From: Symsagittifera roscoffensis
Taxonomy: Eukaryota > Xenacoelomorpha > Acoela > Convolutidae
Length of the DNA: 64,000 nt
Assembly (NCBI RefSeq): GCF_963678635.1
Contig: NC_087062.1
Location: 82,165,512 to 82,229,511 of the forward strand
Direction of reading: 5' to 3'
The notes beneath the pieces were generated by a model, which worked only from the letters and a program-made list of their open reading frames with translations, was not told the origin of the DNA and did no database searches. Of the stretch, positions 1 through 11,605 are shown piece by piece. Position numbers and translations under genes: made by a program. Each line of letters opens with the position of its first letter. Within the stretch, counting starts at the first letter, position 1.

Positions 1-473
1 CCTTCGAAAAGGACCATACCAAATAATTGCCAAACCCACTGACGTAACGTATAAACTCACAGATTCAAATAAAAAGGAAATTGTTCAACATCGTAACAAT
101 CTATTGCCCTTACTAACCAAAAGAATACGCACTACGCGAATTAACTCAATTATTTTCTTTCACAGGTTTAAAAGTTATTCAAAATCATCCACATACAGAA
201 AAAGAAATAGATGAACAAGACAACGTTCATCTTGAAGATCAAAATCAAAAACAAACCAAACTTAAAAACAATCAAAAAATATCAGACCCAAAAATATCTC
301 ATAGAGAAAGAAAAAACAGGAAAATGATAGAAAAAAATTTACCACAAGAACGAATAGAAAAATCAGAACATAGAGAATTATCACGACTTAGAAATCAACC
401 ACGTAAAAACCACAAAACATTCATTCCACAATCTAAAATACTAAAGAAAGTTGAATTTCAAAAACAACTTTGA
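1..473 (+). pseudogene. Integrase C-terminal end, element L
   Basis: This is the last part of the pol polyprotein of element L; the window opens inside it. The first codons carry a RKGPYQII block, the GPF/Y-type module at the C-terminus of many Ty3/gypsy integrases, followed by VTYKLTD and HRNN. A Lys/Glu/Asn-rich tail ends in KILKKVEFQKQL and a TGA at 471-473. The same tail closes the integrase of element R at 25104. A small indel near base 110 shifts the frame, where R has LPYYPKEYALREL, so this copy is broken. In the family the module helps integrase bind DNA and join the cDNA to the target. The identification is firm through the match to R. Confidence 0.85.
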
Positions 474-863
474 TTTTAATAAATAATTTTTGCATCTCTG
501 GATCATTTTGAACTTTCATTTTTCAAAATAACATGCTGACAAACACGCAACAATTCTAGTTCAGATTCAGCCAATAGGATTCACTTACATCCGTCACCTT
601 CTATATCTATAACACCAACAAATTAGCCGAAAGATATTAAACTCCAGGAATATCTATAATTATCACTTTACAACCTCCAGGTCAAAAATAAGCAACCCGC
701 TAAAACTTGACAACTAAAATAAATACCAGCATAATATTACAACCCTCCCCTATCTAATAACGCAAAGATCAACAATATTTTCCCAACTCAGACCTCAAAA
801 ACCATCCAACCAAAAATGACAAATTAGCTTAAAGTAAAAAAGAACCATATTCATTTGGCCTAA
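474..863 (+). other. Spacer between pol and the small ORFs, element L
   Basis: About 390 bases with no open frame that I can support. It corresponds to 24714-25103 of element R. Because all later genes lie downstream of pol, this is where a splice acceptor or internal start for a subgenomic RNA would be expected, but I see no clear consensus. Confidence 0.5.
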
Positions 864-1064
864 AGTACAAATATCTCAAAAATACCCCAGATCACCCGAC
901 AAATAAAAAGAAAGCAAAGAAGACCTCCCAAAATCCATAAAATTAGCCCACAACAACTTTTCACAAAACTCAACCCACTTGTCAAAAAATCAATAAATAA
1001 CTCGACCACACTTGAATCTCGCCTCAAACAACAAAAAATGTTCAACAAAGAAATCATTTCTTAA
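864..1064 (+). CDS. Small basic ORF s1, element L
   Basis: An open frame of 66 codons that begins right after a TAA at 861-863 and has no ATG until 1038. If real it is an exon, or uses the late ATG. Near its start it is rich in Arg and Lys (RQIKRKQRRPPK), and it ends KMFNKEIIS. The matching region of element R keeps LVKK, INNSTTLE and LKQQK, with mostly conservative changes, although R carries a TGA and a 1-base indel near the basic block. The stop at 1062-1064 touches the next ATG (TAAATG) in both elements. A short basic protein recalls RNA-binding accessory proteins of complex retroviruses by composition only; function unknown. Confidence 0.4.
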   Translation, partial: STNISKIPQITRQIKRKQRRPPKIHKISPQQLFTKLNPLVKKSINNSTTLESRLKQQKMFNKEIIS

Positions 1065-1304
1065 ATGCTCTTCTCTCGATCAGTCAATATCTTTAAAAAT
1101 ACATTTTTAAATCTTCTAATAAATATTTTCATAGTATTGAAACTTTTGTTCGTATTTCTATTTGATACCTTTGAAGCTTTTATAATCATTTTAATAATTT
1201 TTTGGAAAATTTTTTTAATTTTCTACTCTCTATTTAAAATATATCTCCAACTTTCCCAAATCATTGATCATATTCACAGGTACAATAATCCGAAGTCTAT
1301 TTAA
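1065..1304 (+). CDS. Small hydrophobic ORF SH1, element L
   Basis: A 79-codon ORF with an ATG start directly after the s1 stop and a TAA (1302-1304) directly before the next ATG (1305). Residues about 12-60 are almost all Leu, Ile, Phe and Val, interrupted by an acidic DTFEAF, which predicts one or two membrane spans. The start MLFSRSVNIF and the segment FLFDTFEAF are kept in element R, which has a premature TAA after 46 codons. A small membrane protein is the natural reading. AT-rich DNA easily yields Phe/Ile-rich frames, so conservation between two copies is the main support. I do not recognise a family. Confidence 0.45.
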   Translation: MLFSRSVNIFKNTFLNLLINIFIVLKLLFVFLFDTFEAFIIILIIFWKIFLIFYSLFKIYLQLSQIIDHIHRYNNPKSI

Positions 1305-2653
1305 ATGATACAAACAATTTTTAGTAGAACAGATATTTTTTTTACTATTTGTAATTTTCATCATATTTCTATCATCCCTAATATTGACAATGTGCAAATG
1401 TGTAAAAAAGACAATAGTCACATTCGCCTTAGCAACAATCCTTTAAATTCTTTTCATTGAAGAATACTACAATAAACATAAAAACCCACTAGAAAAAATC
1501 AATTGAACACTTTCAAAAATTGCTAACCATTAATCACAAAATCAGTCTTCACCGACATCATCCCAAGAAAACCCAACAATACCTACAACTACCCAAAACC
1601 TCCAAACATCCACACGAATTTCTTTCCAAGATAATCCATACACTTTTGAAGAACGACACGCTCGCTCATCCGAACCATTAGAACCAGTTCAGCGACAGGC
1701 ACCTCTAAGTGAACCATTACATAACTTGTATCCCACATTACCACAAGAATTAAGTAGAATAAGAATCATTAGTCAAAACCAAAATACAGTTGAAATAAAT
1801 AGACAAATAATACATCCACGACAAAACAGAAGTTCTCAAACCCCTAGAGTTCATTTTGATATACCCCAATCACCAACACCGACAACTCCAGAAATTTCAA
1901 GTAGTACATTGCGAGAAACTCCCACACTACTTTCACAACCGAGCACCTCAAATATACCCTCAGATTACTTAGGTTCAACACCAACATCTGAACAAATACG
2001 TGAAAATCCATTTAACCCCCCCTCCCCCCCCCCCCCCCCAATCCCACAGCACGACTACCATATTGGGCAACTCACTCATATACACAAGGTGAACCAAACT
2101 TAGTAAACGATCCAATAGATATTTCTGCGGATACAACACTATCATCACTACCAGAAACATTATCACTACCGTCAACACCATCATTAAGTCAAATTTCACG
2201 CTTTTCCCTTTAAATTTCCCAAATAATCTCGACGCAAGATATCGAGAACAATCATCAACAAATATCCCTTTACGACTAGACTGGAATACAATCATAGCAC
2301 CCCCACCATTATTTGGACAAAATCAAGATAGTAACCGACTCCACAGTTGGGCACTCAACAGACTACAATATAGACAAGATATCCAAGAAGATATTCGTGA
2401 ACACAAAATTCAAATACTTCAACAAAATGGTCTCCAAAGGAAATTCGAAATCACGATCAAACTTAATAAAATTGTTCAACATCCCTACCAATTAAATCCA
2501 CAAAACATAACAGCTCAATCGCTACCACCACCATTTATAACAATTGAAGTAGTATATAAATACGATAGATATACCAAAAACACAATTGGTTACATCACAT
2601 TTTATAAACCATACTCAGGATTATCATACACATGTATATTCTTAAAATATTAA
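1305..2653 (+). pseudogene. ORF-A copy 1, element L (membrane head, Ser/Thr/Pro-rich stretch, C-terminal domain)
   Basis: Starts at ATG 1305 in contact with the SH1 stop. The N-terminus (TIFSRTDIF) leads to two hydrophobic segments around a Cys/Lys loop, but an 8-T run at 1336-1343 (7 in R) shifts the frame. In the same frame as the R head, a long Ser/Thr/Pro/Gln-rich stretch follows from about 1530, with RHARSSEPLEP, SQTPRVHFDIPQSP and LGSTPTSEQIRENPFNPP. A run of C at 2018-2039 is expanded here. From about 2205 the C-terminal domain (LDARYREQSS, LRLDWNT, PPPLFGQ, ALNRLQYRQDI) lies in the -1 frame. It ends at 2651-2653, overlapping the env ATG by 22 bases. Function unknown; a membrane or virion accessory protein is possible. 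Confidence 0.55.
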
Positions 2654-5195
2654 CATTTCAACACATCTTTTTTCTAGTATTTTCCGACCAAAACACAAAT
2701 CCTTCTCCTCGCACAGGACCCCAGGATTTATTAGTAACACACTACGACTGTGAAGAAAACGAACAAAAAACACTACACAAGTATGCAATAAATCAAGTAT
2801 CACAATGCGAAACAGAACCGCAAGCTATAGAAACTACAAATGTAATAGCAACATTGTATTCAAAAGCCCGAGCAACAACAATCACAGGATATACATTTAC
2901 AGCAACATTTTCCGAAAAGAAAGTACACTGTTCACAAGATTCCAATGGAAATAAGAACTGACTTGATCACGAATCATTTTATCAAAGTAATATAGAACGA
3001 ATTTTACATCTAAATGCCGATGATTGTAAAAACGAACTACTCAGACTAAACATCACAAGAAATAGAAACACAGACAGGAAAATAGTAAACTTCCAAGTTT
3101 TTGCCGATTCTGTACACCAATCACAACTTGAAAGATATCAAGGACATATAAAACCAGACGAAAAATATCCATACAACGGCGCACACGCAAGATTAACTTA
3201 TGACAAACACGATAAACACTGGATACCACACATTGGAATAAATGACCCCTCAAACTGCAGAGCAGACACAAAAAATAAAGGATATCAAGAAATAATGTTT
3301 TTCGATTGGAAAATACAACTCGAAAAAGTACAACTCACACGAGATTTATCAGATAACACAATAATCTATCAAGAAATTAGATTACCTTGCAAAAATGATC
3401 AAGGTTATTGTGACCATACAACACGGACACAAGCAACAATTGTTTGGTTTCCCGAAGATACAAGCACAACATTTCAAGTAGCAAAAATACACGCTCGAAT
3501 GATAAAATTTCATGAAAAATATTTTTTAGAATCAATTCCATACGAACAAGTAAATCCATTCCGAAAACAAAGTAATGTTCTTAGAAATATTCATGATAAA
3601 GAAAATAAATTAACACGTTTCCAAATCAATCAAGAAACAGAAATTGCATGCAAATACAGAAATCCACTTTATAAAACACAATATTCTGAAATACTTGTCG
3701 AATACGAAAAAGGTTTCGACATGACCACTGGAAAAATAAAATTTAACCCCTATGCCACAAGTCACCCTCTAAATGAAGGAGCATCATACATAACAGTTAA
3801 CTTTCAAAAAAGCACAGGTCAATCTGGTGGAAAGCTAAAGCCACATGACAGTAGAAGCACACGTTTACAAGAACTATCACTGATGAATAACACCTATTTC
3901 GGTAATATTCATTACGATATTTACTTAGAAATGAAGTTAGACTACACAATCAGTCGAATTTTTCAAGAAATGTCACTCCACGAATTAGAAACACTTATGC
4001 GCACTGGAAAGGACACAAATCCTACAATCACTCGCACTAGCAGTACTAAAAATACCCTACGCAGGATACTTATTGTCAGGAAATAGATCAAATTTTCTAG
4101 ACTACGAAGGAAATATTTTATGGTTTTATACATGTACCAAAAAAGTATCACCACTATATGTTTTTGAAGACAAACGTTGTTATAAAAGAATCCCTATATT
4201 CAATAAAAGTAAAGTACATTTTGTCGACACACTTTCAAGACGAACATATTTTTGGGATACCGCAGTCCCTGGTGGATCAGAAAATAGCCACAAGGTAATA
4301 CAATTGAATCTTGATAAAGATAAATACTATCTCCTCACACCATACCCTACGTTAATGCAATCACTTAAAAAAATTTCACCCTAAAGTATCAGAGCTATTG
4401 CTTGTAATCCAAATATTGATATACAATCAATTGGAAAATATTATAAATCAGACATCCAACATCACATTAGAACACAACAATTTCAGGAATTATTAACACA
4501 AATGGACACAAAACAAAGACAGTCAATTGACCAGAATTTAAGAAAACTTGCCGAAACCGCAGATATTTATACACAAGCTTATAGGGGGTGTTTTAAAGAC
4601 ATTAAAGATTACATATATTTAAACGGTGACAAATACAGACCACAAGATATTTCACCTATAAATATTTTCAGTTTTGTCACCCTAAAGAACGAAATTCTAG
4701 AAATTACATCTTAGAAAAATTAACTATCTTATACGCAATGTTTAACTTTATAGGATTTCTTTTTTCACTCTTAGCTATACACACACAAGTACACAGACAA
4801 GCAAGTGTAGCACGTATACTGTTTGCAGGATTTTTTGGAAAATTTCATCATCAATAAACAAAATACTTCTAGATGCACAAATAAAAAAATATAACACAAA
4901 AATATCCACAAGACAAAACACTTACGACGAAGAACACAATAATATAGAGATAACACCTACCGCACCACAGTTGCCACCCCTACCAAAAAACGATTCATTA
5001 TCATTAGTTCCCCGTAATTTCCGAAACCTAGCAATCACAAATAATCCAAATTCTAGACCAAATATAGCACAAAGCCCCATCCAACATATAAAGTTACATC
5101 ATTCACAAAATGATAATACATACGAAAAAATTATAGAACAACCCCACACCAAGACTTTCAGTCTCAAAATAATCATTTTTTTTAGCCCACGATGA
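2632..5195 (+). pseudogene. env-like glycoprotein copy 1, element L
   Basis: Candidate envelope glycoprotein. The ATG at 2632 lies inside the end of ORF-A and starts a hydrophobic leader (MYILKILTFQHIFFLVFS) that reads as a signal peptide. The ectodomain has a Cys-rich block (LPCKNDQGYC, then ATIVWFPED) and, later, YAGYLLSGNRSNFLDYEGN. A hydrophobic segment near the C-terminus (MFNFIGFLFSLL) is followed by a tail of about 110 residues. The gene is broken by a TGA after GNKN (2959-2961), by deletions and frameshifts near 4000 and 4080, by a stop at 4382 and by an 8-T run before the end. The final TGA (5193-5195) overlaps the ORF-B ATG. No furin-type site with a following fusion peptide is evident, unlike errantivirus Env. 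Confidence 0.7.
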
Positions 5196-6263
5196 GCCGA
5201 CAACTTGGATCCCTCCATGGCTCAAATTCCCACCCAGCCAACCTCCAAACTCAAATAGCAATAATCCCACTTTTTGCTTTCCCACCAGCTGATTTTCTGA
5301 TTATTAATATATCATCAAGCACGAATATGATACTAACTCAGATATTTCAGTTTTATACCCCATCTCACAATTTAATAACCCTAATGTAGAAACCCCCGAC
5401 GAATTTGCAGACTCCGAACCATCTCCATCAACGTATACTCAGACCAACTCCTCAGTTTTTTCAAAACCCCCTCTTCAACCAATTCCATCAAATCATTCAC
5501 TCCCATCCGTTTCCACTCCTTCTTATGCTTCGCAAGTGACCCCAACCTATTCTCCACTTCATTCCGACATATCATATAATAATTCCCCAGATACCCCCCA
5601 AATTTCCCAGAAACTTGACAATTTTATTATTCTACAACAACAGTTAATACACCCTAACACCCTCACAATACATCAACTATCATCCACAATAGAATCCTCA
5701 AACCCACCTACTCCTACACCCTCCTCAGCTTCCTCCAATCATCCATATCCACCGAAACACCTAGTAGCACTCACCGAGCTTATCGCACTTTTAAATGAAA
5801 ATTCGCAAATCACACATTCCCAACCAAACCCGGAACAGCCTGTGAATATATTAATCACGCACACCCACAACATACAAACACGAAAAATTTTCCTGCAATC
5901 ATCTTACCCTCATTTCCACAATATACATTAAACACACCTAACGATACTAATGACACACGAAATTTTGTAGATGAACATGTTTTAATGCCAACACTTCATT
6001 GGACAGCTTATCATCAATTTACTAACCCCCTTTGCCTACCACTAACTAATACTCATGACAGCATAGAAAAGAACAAAGAGATGTTATATAGACTCACTTC
6101 AACACTAACACCTCGACAATTTACTTACGTAGGATATAAAAAGTTACTAAAAACATTCACAGCACCCCGAGCTAACGAATTTACAATAGAATATTACGAC
6201 CATATTATCAACCGACCTAATCAAGACCAATTTTTAGATGAAGATCGCTTCGCTAACCCGCAA
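5192..6263 (+). pseudogene. ORF-B copy 1, truncated at a duplication junction
   Basis: The N-terminal 60% of ORF-B. The ATG at 5192 overlaps the env stop (ATGA). The first ~190 codons are Ser/Thr/Pro/Asn-rich (SSTIESSNPPTPTPSS), followed by the start of the folded part (LHWTAYHQFTNPLCLPL, FTAPRANEFTIEYYD). Several frameshifts are present. At 6261-6263, after DEDRFANPQ, the sequence jumps in mid-gene to the Ser/Thr/Pro-rich part of ORF-A (matching 1867 onward), so the C-terminal 40% is absent from this copy. The breakpoint shares only CAA between the two sources. Confidence 0.7.
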
Positions 6264-7034
6264 TCACCAACACCGACAACTCCAGAAATTTCAAGTAGTA
6301 CATTGCGAGAAACTCCCACACTACTTTCACAACCGAGCACCTCAAATATACCCTCAGATTACTTAGGTTCAACACCAAGATCTGAACAAATACGTGAAAA
6401 TCCATTTAACCCCCCCCCCCAATCCCACATCACGACTACCATATTGGGCAACTCACTCATATACACAAGGTGAACCAAACTTAGTAAACGATCCAATAGA
6501 TATTTCTACGGATACAACACTATCATCACTACCAGAAACATTATCACTACCGTGAACACCATCATTAAGTCAAATTTCACGCTTTTCCCTTTAAATTTCC
6601 CAAATAATCTCGACGCAAGATATCGAGAACAATCATCAACAAATATCCCTTTACGACTAGACTGGAATACAATCATAGCACCCCCACCATTATTTGGACA
6701 AAATCAAGATAGTAACCGACTCCACAGTTGGGCACTCAACAGACTACAATATAGACAAGATATCCACGAAGATATTCGTGAACACAAAATTCAAATACTT
6801 CAACAAACTGGTCTCCAAAGGAAATTCGAAATCACGATCAAACTTAATAAAATTGTTCAACATCCCTACCAATTAAATCCACAAAACATAACAGCTCAAT
6901 TGCTACCACCACCATTTATAACAATTGAAGTAGTATATAAATACGATAGATATACCAAAAACACAATTCGTTACATCACATTTTATAAACCATACTCAGG
7001 ATTATCATACACATGTATATTCTTAAGATATTAA
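6264..7034 (+). pseudogene. ORF-A copy 2, 5'-truncated
   Basis: A second copy of the second half of ORF-A, starting at the duplication junction with SPTPTTPEISSS and running through the C-terminal domain to the TAA at 7032-7034, again overlapping the following env ATG by 22 bases. The polyC run is short here (6411-6420), unlike copy 1. The C-terminal domain is in the -1 frame relative to the upstream part, as in copy 1 and in R. The domain contains ALNRLQYRQDIHEDIRE and PPPFITIEVVYKYDRY. It has no ATG of its own and is attached in frame to truncated ORF-B. Confidence 0.65.
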
Positions 7035-9613
7035 CATTTCAACACATCTTTTTTCTAGTATTTTCCGACCAAAACACAAATCCTTCTCCTCGCACAGGAC
7101 CCCAGGATTTATTAGTAACACACTACGATTGTGAAGAAAACGAACAAAAAACACTACACAAGTATGCAAAAAATCAAGTATCACAATGCGAAACAGAACC
7201 ACAAGCTATAGAAACTACAAATGTAATAGCAACATTGTATTCAAAAGCCCGAGCAACAACAGTCACAGGATATAAATTTACAGCAACATTTTCCGAAAAG
7301 AAAGTACACTGTTCACAAGATTCCAATGGAAATAAGAACTGACTTGATCACGAATCATTTTATCAAAGTAATATAGAACGAATTTTACATCTAAATGCCG
7401 ATGATTGTAAAAACGAACTACTCAGACTAAACATCACAAGAAATAGAAACACAGACAGGAAAATAGTAAACTTCCAAGTTTTTGCCGATTCTGTACACCA
7501 ATCACAACTTGAAAGATATCAAGGACATATAAAACCAGACGAAAAATATCCATACAACGGCGCACACGGAAGATTAACTTATGACAAACACGATAAACAC
7601 TGGATACCACACATTGGAATAAATGACCCCTCAAACTGCAAAGCAGACACAAAAAATAAAGGATATCAAAAATAATGTTTTTCGATTGGAAAATACAACT
7701 CGAAAAAGTACAACTCACACGAGATTTATCAGATAACACAATAATCTATCAAGAAATTAGATTACCTTGCAAAAATGATCAAGGTTATTGTGACCATACA
7801 ACACGGACACAAGCAACAATTGTTTGGTTTCCCGAAGATACAAGCACAACATTTCAAGTAGCAAAAATACACGCTCGAATGATAAAATTTCATGAAAAAA
7901 ATTTTTTAGAATCATTCCATACGAACAAGTAAATCCATTCCGAAAACAAAGTAATGTTCTTAGAAATATTCATGATAAAGAAAATAAATTAACACGTTTT
8001 CAAATCAATCAAGAAACAGAAATTGCATGCAAATACAGAAATCCATTTTATAAAACACAATATTCTGAAATACTTGTCGAATACGAAAAAAGTTTCGACA
8101 TGACCACTGGAAAATAAAATTTAACCCTTATGCCACAAGTCACCCTCTAAATGAAGGAACATCATACATAACAGTTAACTTTCAAAAAAGCACAGGTCAA
8201 TCTGGTGGAAAGCTAAAGCCACTTGACAGTAGAAGCACACGTTTACAAAAACTATCACTGATGAATAACACCTATTTCGGTAATATTCATTACGATATTC
8301 ACTCAGAAATGAAGTTAGACTACACAATCAGTCGAATTTTTCAAGAAATGTCACTCCACAAATTAGAAACACTTCACCAATTATGCGCATTGGAAAGGAC
8401 ACAAATCCTACAATCACTCGCACTAGCAGTACTAAAAATACCCTACGCAGGATACTTATTGTCAGGAAATAGATCAAATTTTCTAGACTACGAAGGAAAT
8501 ATTTTATGGTTTTATACTTGTACCAAAAAAGTATCACCACTATATGTTTTTGAAGACAAACGTTGTTATAAAAGAATCCCTATATTCAATAAAAATAAAG
8601 TACATTTTGTCGACACACTTTCAAGGCGAACATATTTTGGGATACCGCAGTCCCTGGTGGATCAGAAAATAGCCACAAGGTAGTACAATTGAATCTTGAT
8701 AAAGATAAATACTATCTCCTCACACCATACCCTACGTTAAGGCAATCACTTAAAAAATTTTCACCCGAAAGTATCAGAGCTATTGCTCGTAATCCAAATA
8801 TTGATATACAATCAATTGGAATATATTATAAATCAGACATCCAACATCACATTAGAACACAACAATTTCAGGAATTATTAACACAAATGGACACAAAACA
8901 AAGACAGTCAATTGACCAGAATTTAAGAAAACTTGCCGAAACTGCAGGATTTGCAGATATTTATACACAAGATTATAGTGGGTGTTTTAAAGACATTAAA
9001 GATTACATATATTTAAACGGTGACAAATACAGACCACAAGATATTTCACCTATAAATATTTTCAGTTTTGTCACCCTAAAGAACGAAATTCTAGAAATTA
9101 CATCTTAGAAAAATTAACTATCTTATACGCAATGTTTAACTTTATAGGATTTCTTTTTTCACTCTTAAAAGGAATCTATAACACATGCGCTATACACACA
9201 CAAGTAAACAGACAAGCAAGTGTAGCACGTATACTGTTTGCAGGATTTTTTGGAATTTTTCATCATCAATAAACAAAATACTTTTAGATGCACAAATAAA
9301 AAAAACATAACACAAAAATATCCACAAGACAAAACACTTACGACGAAGAACACAATATTATAGAGATAACACCTACCGCACCACAGTTGCCACCCCTACC
9401 AAAAAACGATTCATTATCATTAGTTCACCGTAACTTCCGAAACCTAGCAATCACAAATAATCCAAATTCTAGACCAAATATAGCACAAAGCCCCATCCAA
9501 CATATAAAGTTACATCATTCACAAAATGATAATACATACGAAAAAATTATAGAACAACCCCACACCACCACTTTCAGTCTCAAAATAATCGTTTTTTTTT
9601 TTGCCCACGATGA
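7013..9613 (+). pseudogene. env-like glycoprotein copy 2, element L
   Basis: A second, nearly full-length env copy, highly similar to copy 1 with scattered substitutions and indels. It has the same leader, the same TGA after GNKN (7340-7342), LPCKNDQGYC and ATIVWFPED (~7770-7850), YAGYLLSGNRSNF (~8445) and the C-terminal hydrophobic segment near 9140. Its own lesions include a 1-base loss before the Met-Phe-Phe block near 7674, a frameshift near 7915, a TAA at 8115 and a frameshift near 8640. It keeps residues lost from copy 1, such as LHQLCALERTQ and GFADIYTQ. The stop (9611-9613) overlaps the next ORF-B ATG. Confidence 0.7.
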
Positions 9614-10766
9614 GCCGACAACTTGGATCCCTCTATGGCTCAAATTCCAACCCAGCCAACCTCCAAACTCAAATCCCAATAATCCCACTTTTTGCTTTCC
9701 CACCAGCCGATTTTCTGATTATTAATATATCATCAAGCACGAATTCTGATACTAACTCAGATATTTCATTTTTATACCCCATCTTACAATTTAATAACCC
9801 TAATGTAGAAACCCCCGACGAATTTGCAGACTCCGAACCATCTCCATCAAAGTATACTCAGACCAACTCCTCAGTTTTTTCAAAACCCCCTCTTCAACCA
9901 ATTCCATCAAATCATTCACTCCCATCCGTTTCCACTCCTTCTTATGCTTCGCAAGTGACCTCAACCTATTCTCCACTTCATTCCGACATATCATATAAAA
10001 ATTCCCCAGATACCCCCCAAATTTCCCAGAAACTTGACAATTTTATTACTCTACAACAACAGTTAATACACCCTAACACCCTCACAATACATCAACTATC
10101 ATCCACAATAGAATCCTCAAACCCACCTACTCCTACACCCTCCTCAGCTTCCTCCAATCATCCATATCCACCGAAACACCTAGTAGCACTCACCGAGCTT
10201 ATCGCACTTTTAAATGAAAATTCGCAAATCACACATTCCCAACCAAACCCGGAACAGCCTGTGAATATATTAATCACCCACAACATACAAACACGAAAAA
10301 CTTTCTTGCAATCACCTTACCCTCATTTCCACAATATACATTAAACACACCTAACGATACTAATGACACACGAAATTTTATAGATGAACATGTTTTAATG
10401 CCAACATTTCATTGGACAGCTTATCATCAATTTACTAACCCCCTTTGCCTACCACTAACTAATACTCATGACAGCATAAAAAAGAACAAAGAGATGTTAT
10501 ATAGACTCACTACAACACTAACACCTCGACAATTTACTTACGTAGGATATAAAAAGTTACTAAAAACATTCACAGCACCCCGAGCTAACAAATTTACAAT
10601 AGAATATTACGACCATAATATCAACCGACCTAATCAAGACCAATTTTTAGATGAAGACCGCTTCGCTAACCCGCAACTACCAGAAAACTTTTTCATAAAA
10701 ACATCATACGTATTCACACTTACTATTTTTGATAGAAAGTATGATCACATCATTTCAGAATCACAT
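9610..10766 (+). pseudogene. ORF-B copy 2, truncated at the second duplication junction
   Basis: Starts at ATG 9610 in the ATGA overlap. The Ser/Thr/Pro-rich N-terminal region is open for about 240 codons to 10344, then a frameshift precedes the folded part at 10398 (FHWTAYHQFTNPL). It continues through FFIKTSYVFTLTIFDRKYD and HIISES, then switches at about 10765 into the env C-terminal region (ARNPNIDIQSIG). The rest of ORF-B is missing here. The fused frame stays open to 11102, so the break produced a chimeric ORF of 234 codons. Confidence 0.7.
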
Positions 10767-11605
10767 ATCAGAGCTTTTGCTCGTAATCCAAATATTGATA
10801 TACAATCAATTGGAATATATTCTAAATCAGACATCCAACATCACATTAGAACACAACAATTTCAGGAATTATTAACACAAATGGACACAATACAAAGACA
10901 GTCAATTGACCAGAATTTAAGAAAACTTGCCGAAACCGCAGGATTTGCAGATATTTTTACACAAGATTATAGGGGGTGTTTTAAAGACATTAAAGATTAC
11001 ATATATTTAAACGGTGACAAATACAGGCCACAAGATATTTCACCTATAAATATTTTCAGTTTTGTCACCCTAAAGAACGAAATTCTAGAAATTACATCTT
11101 AGAAAAATTAACTATCTTATACGCAATGTTTAACTTTATAGGATTTCTTTTTTCACTCTTAAAAGGAATCTATAACACATGCGCTATACACACACAAATA
11201 AACAGACAAGTAAGTGTAGCACGTATACTGTTTGCAGGATTTTTTGGAATTTTTCATCATCAATAAACAAAATACTTCTAGATGCACAAATAAAAAAATA
11301 TAACACAAAAATATCCACAAGACAAAACACTTACGACGAAGAACACAATAATATAGAGATAACACCTACCGCACCACAGTTGCCACCCCTACCAAAAAAC
11401 GATTCATTATCATTAGTTCCCCGTAATTTCCGAAACCTAGCAATCACAAATAATCCAAATTCTAGACCGAATATAGCACAAAGCCCCATCCAACATATAA
11501 AGTTACATCATTCACAAAATGATAATACATACGAAAAAATTATAGAACAACCCCACACCACCACTTTTCAGTCTCAAAATAATCATTTTTTTTAGCCCAC
11601 GATGA
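10767..11605 (+). pseudogene. env-like glycoprotein copy 3, C-terminal third only
   Basis: The last ~280 codons of env joined to truncated ORF-B. It carries ARNPNIDIQSIGIYSKSD, the membrane-proximal region (DIKDYIYLNGDKYRPQDIS), the hydrophobic segment and the cytoplasmic tail (NTYDEEHNNIEITPTAPQLPP). There is a stop after EILEITS at 11102, where R reads EILDFLGW. An 8-T run shifts the frame before the final TGA at 11603-11605, which again overlaps the following ATG. Confidence 0.65.

Noticed and set aside
860-1057. 65-codon minus-strand hydrophobic frame opposite s1
   Set aside because: The matching strand of R gives an early stop (ATG GCT TCT TGA), so it is a shadow of AT-rich sequence.
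2190-2230. Programmed -1 frameshift site in ORF-A
   Set aside because: L contains runs such as TTTAAAT and TTTCCC, but they are not in the zero-frame phase required, R lacks them, and E3 has no shift at all.
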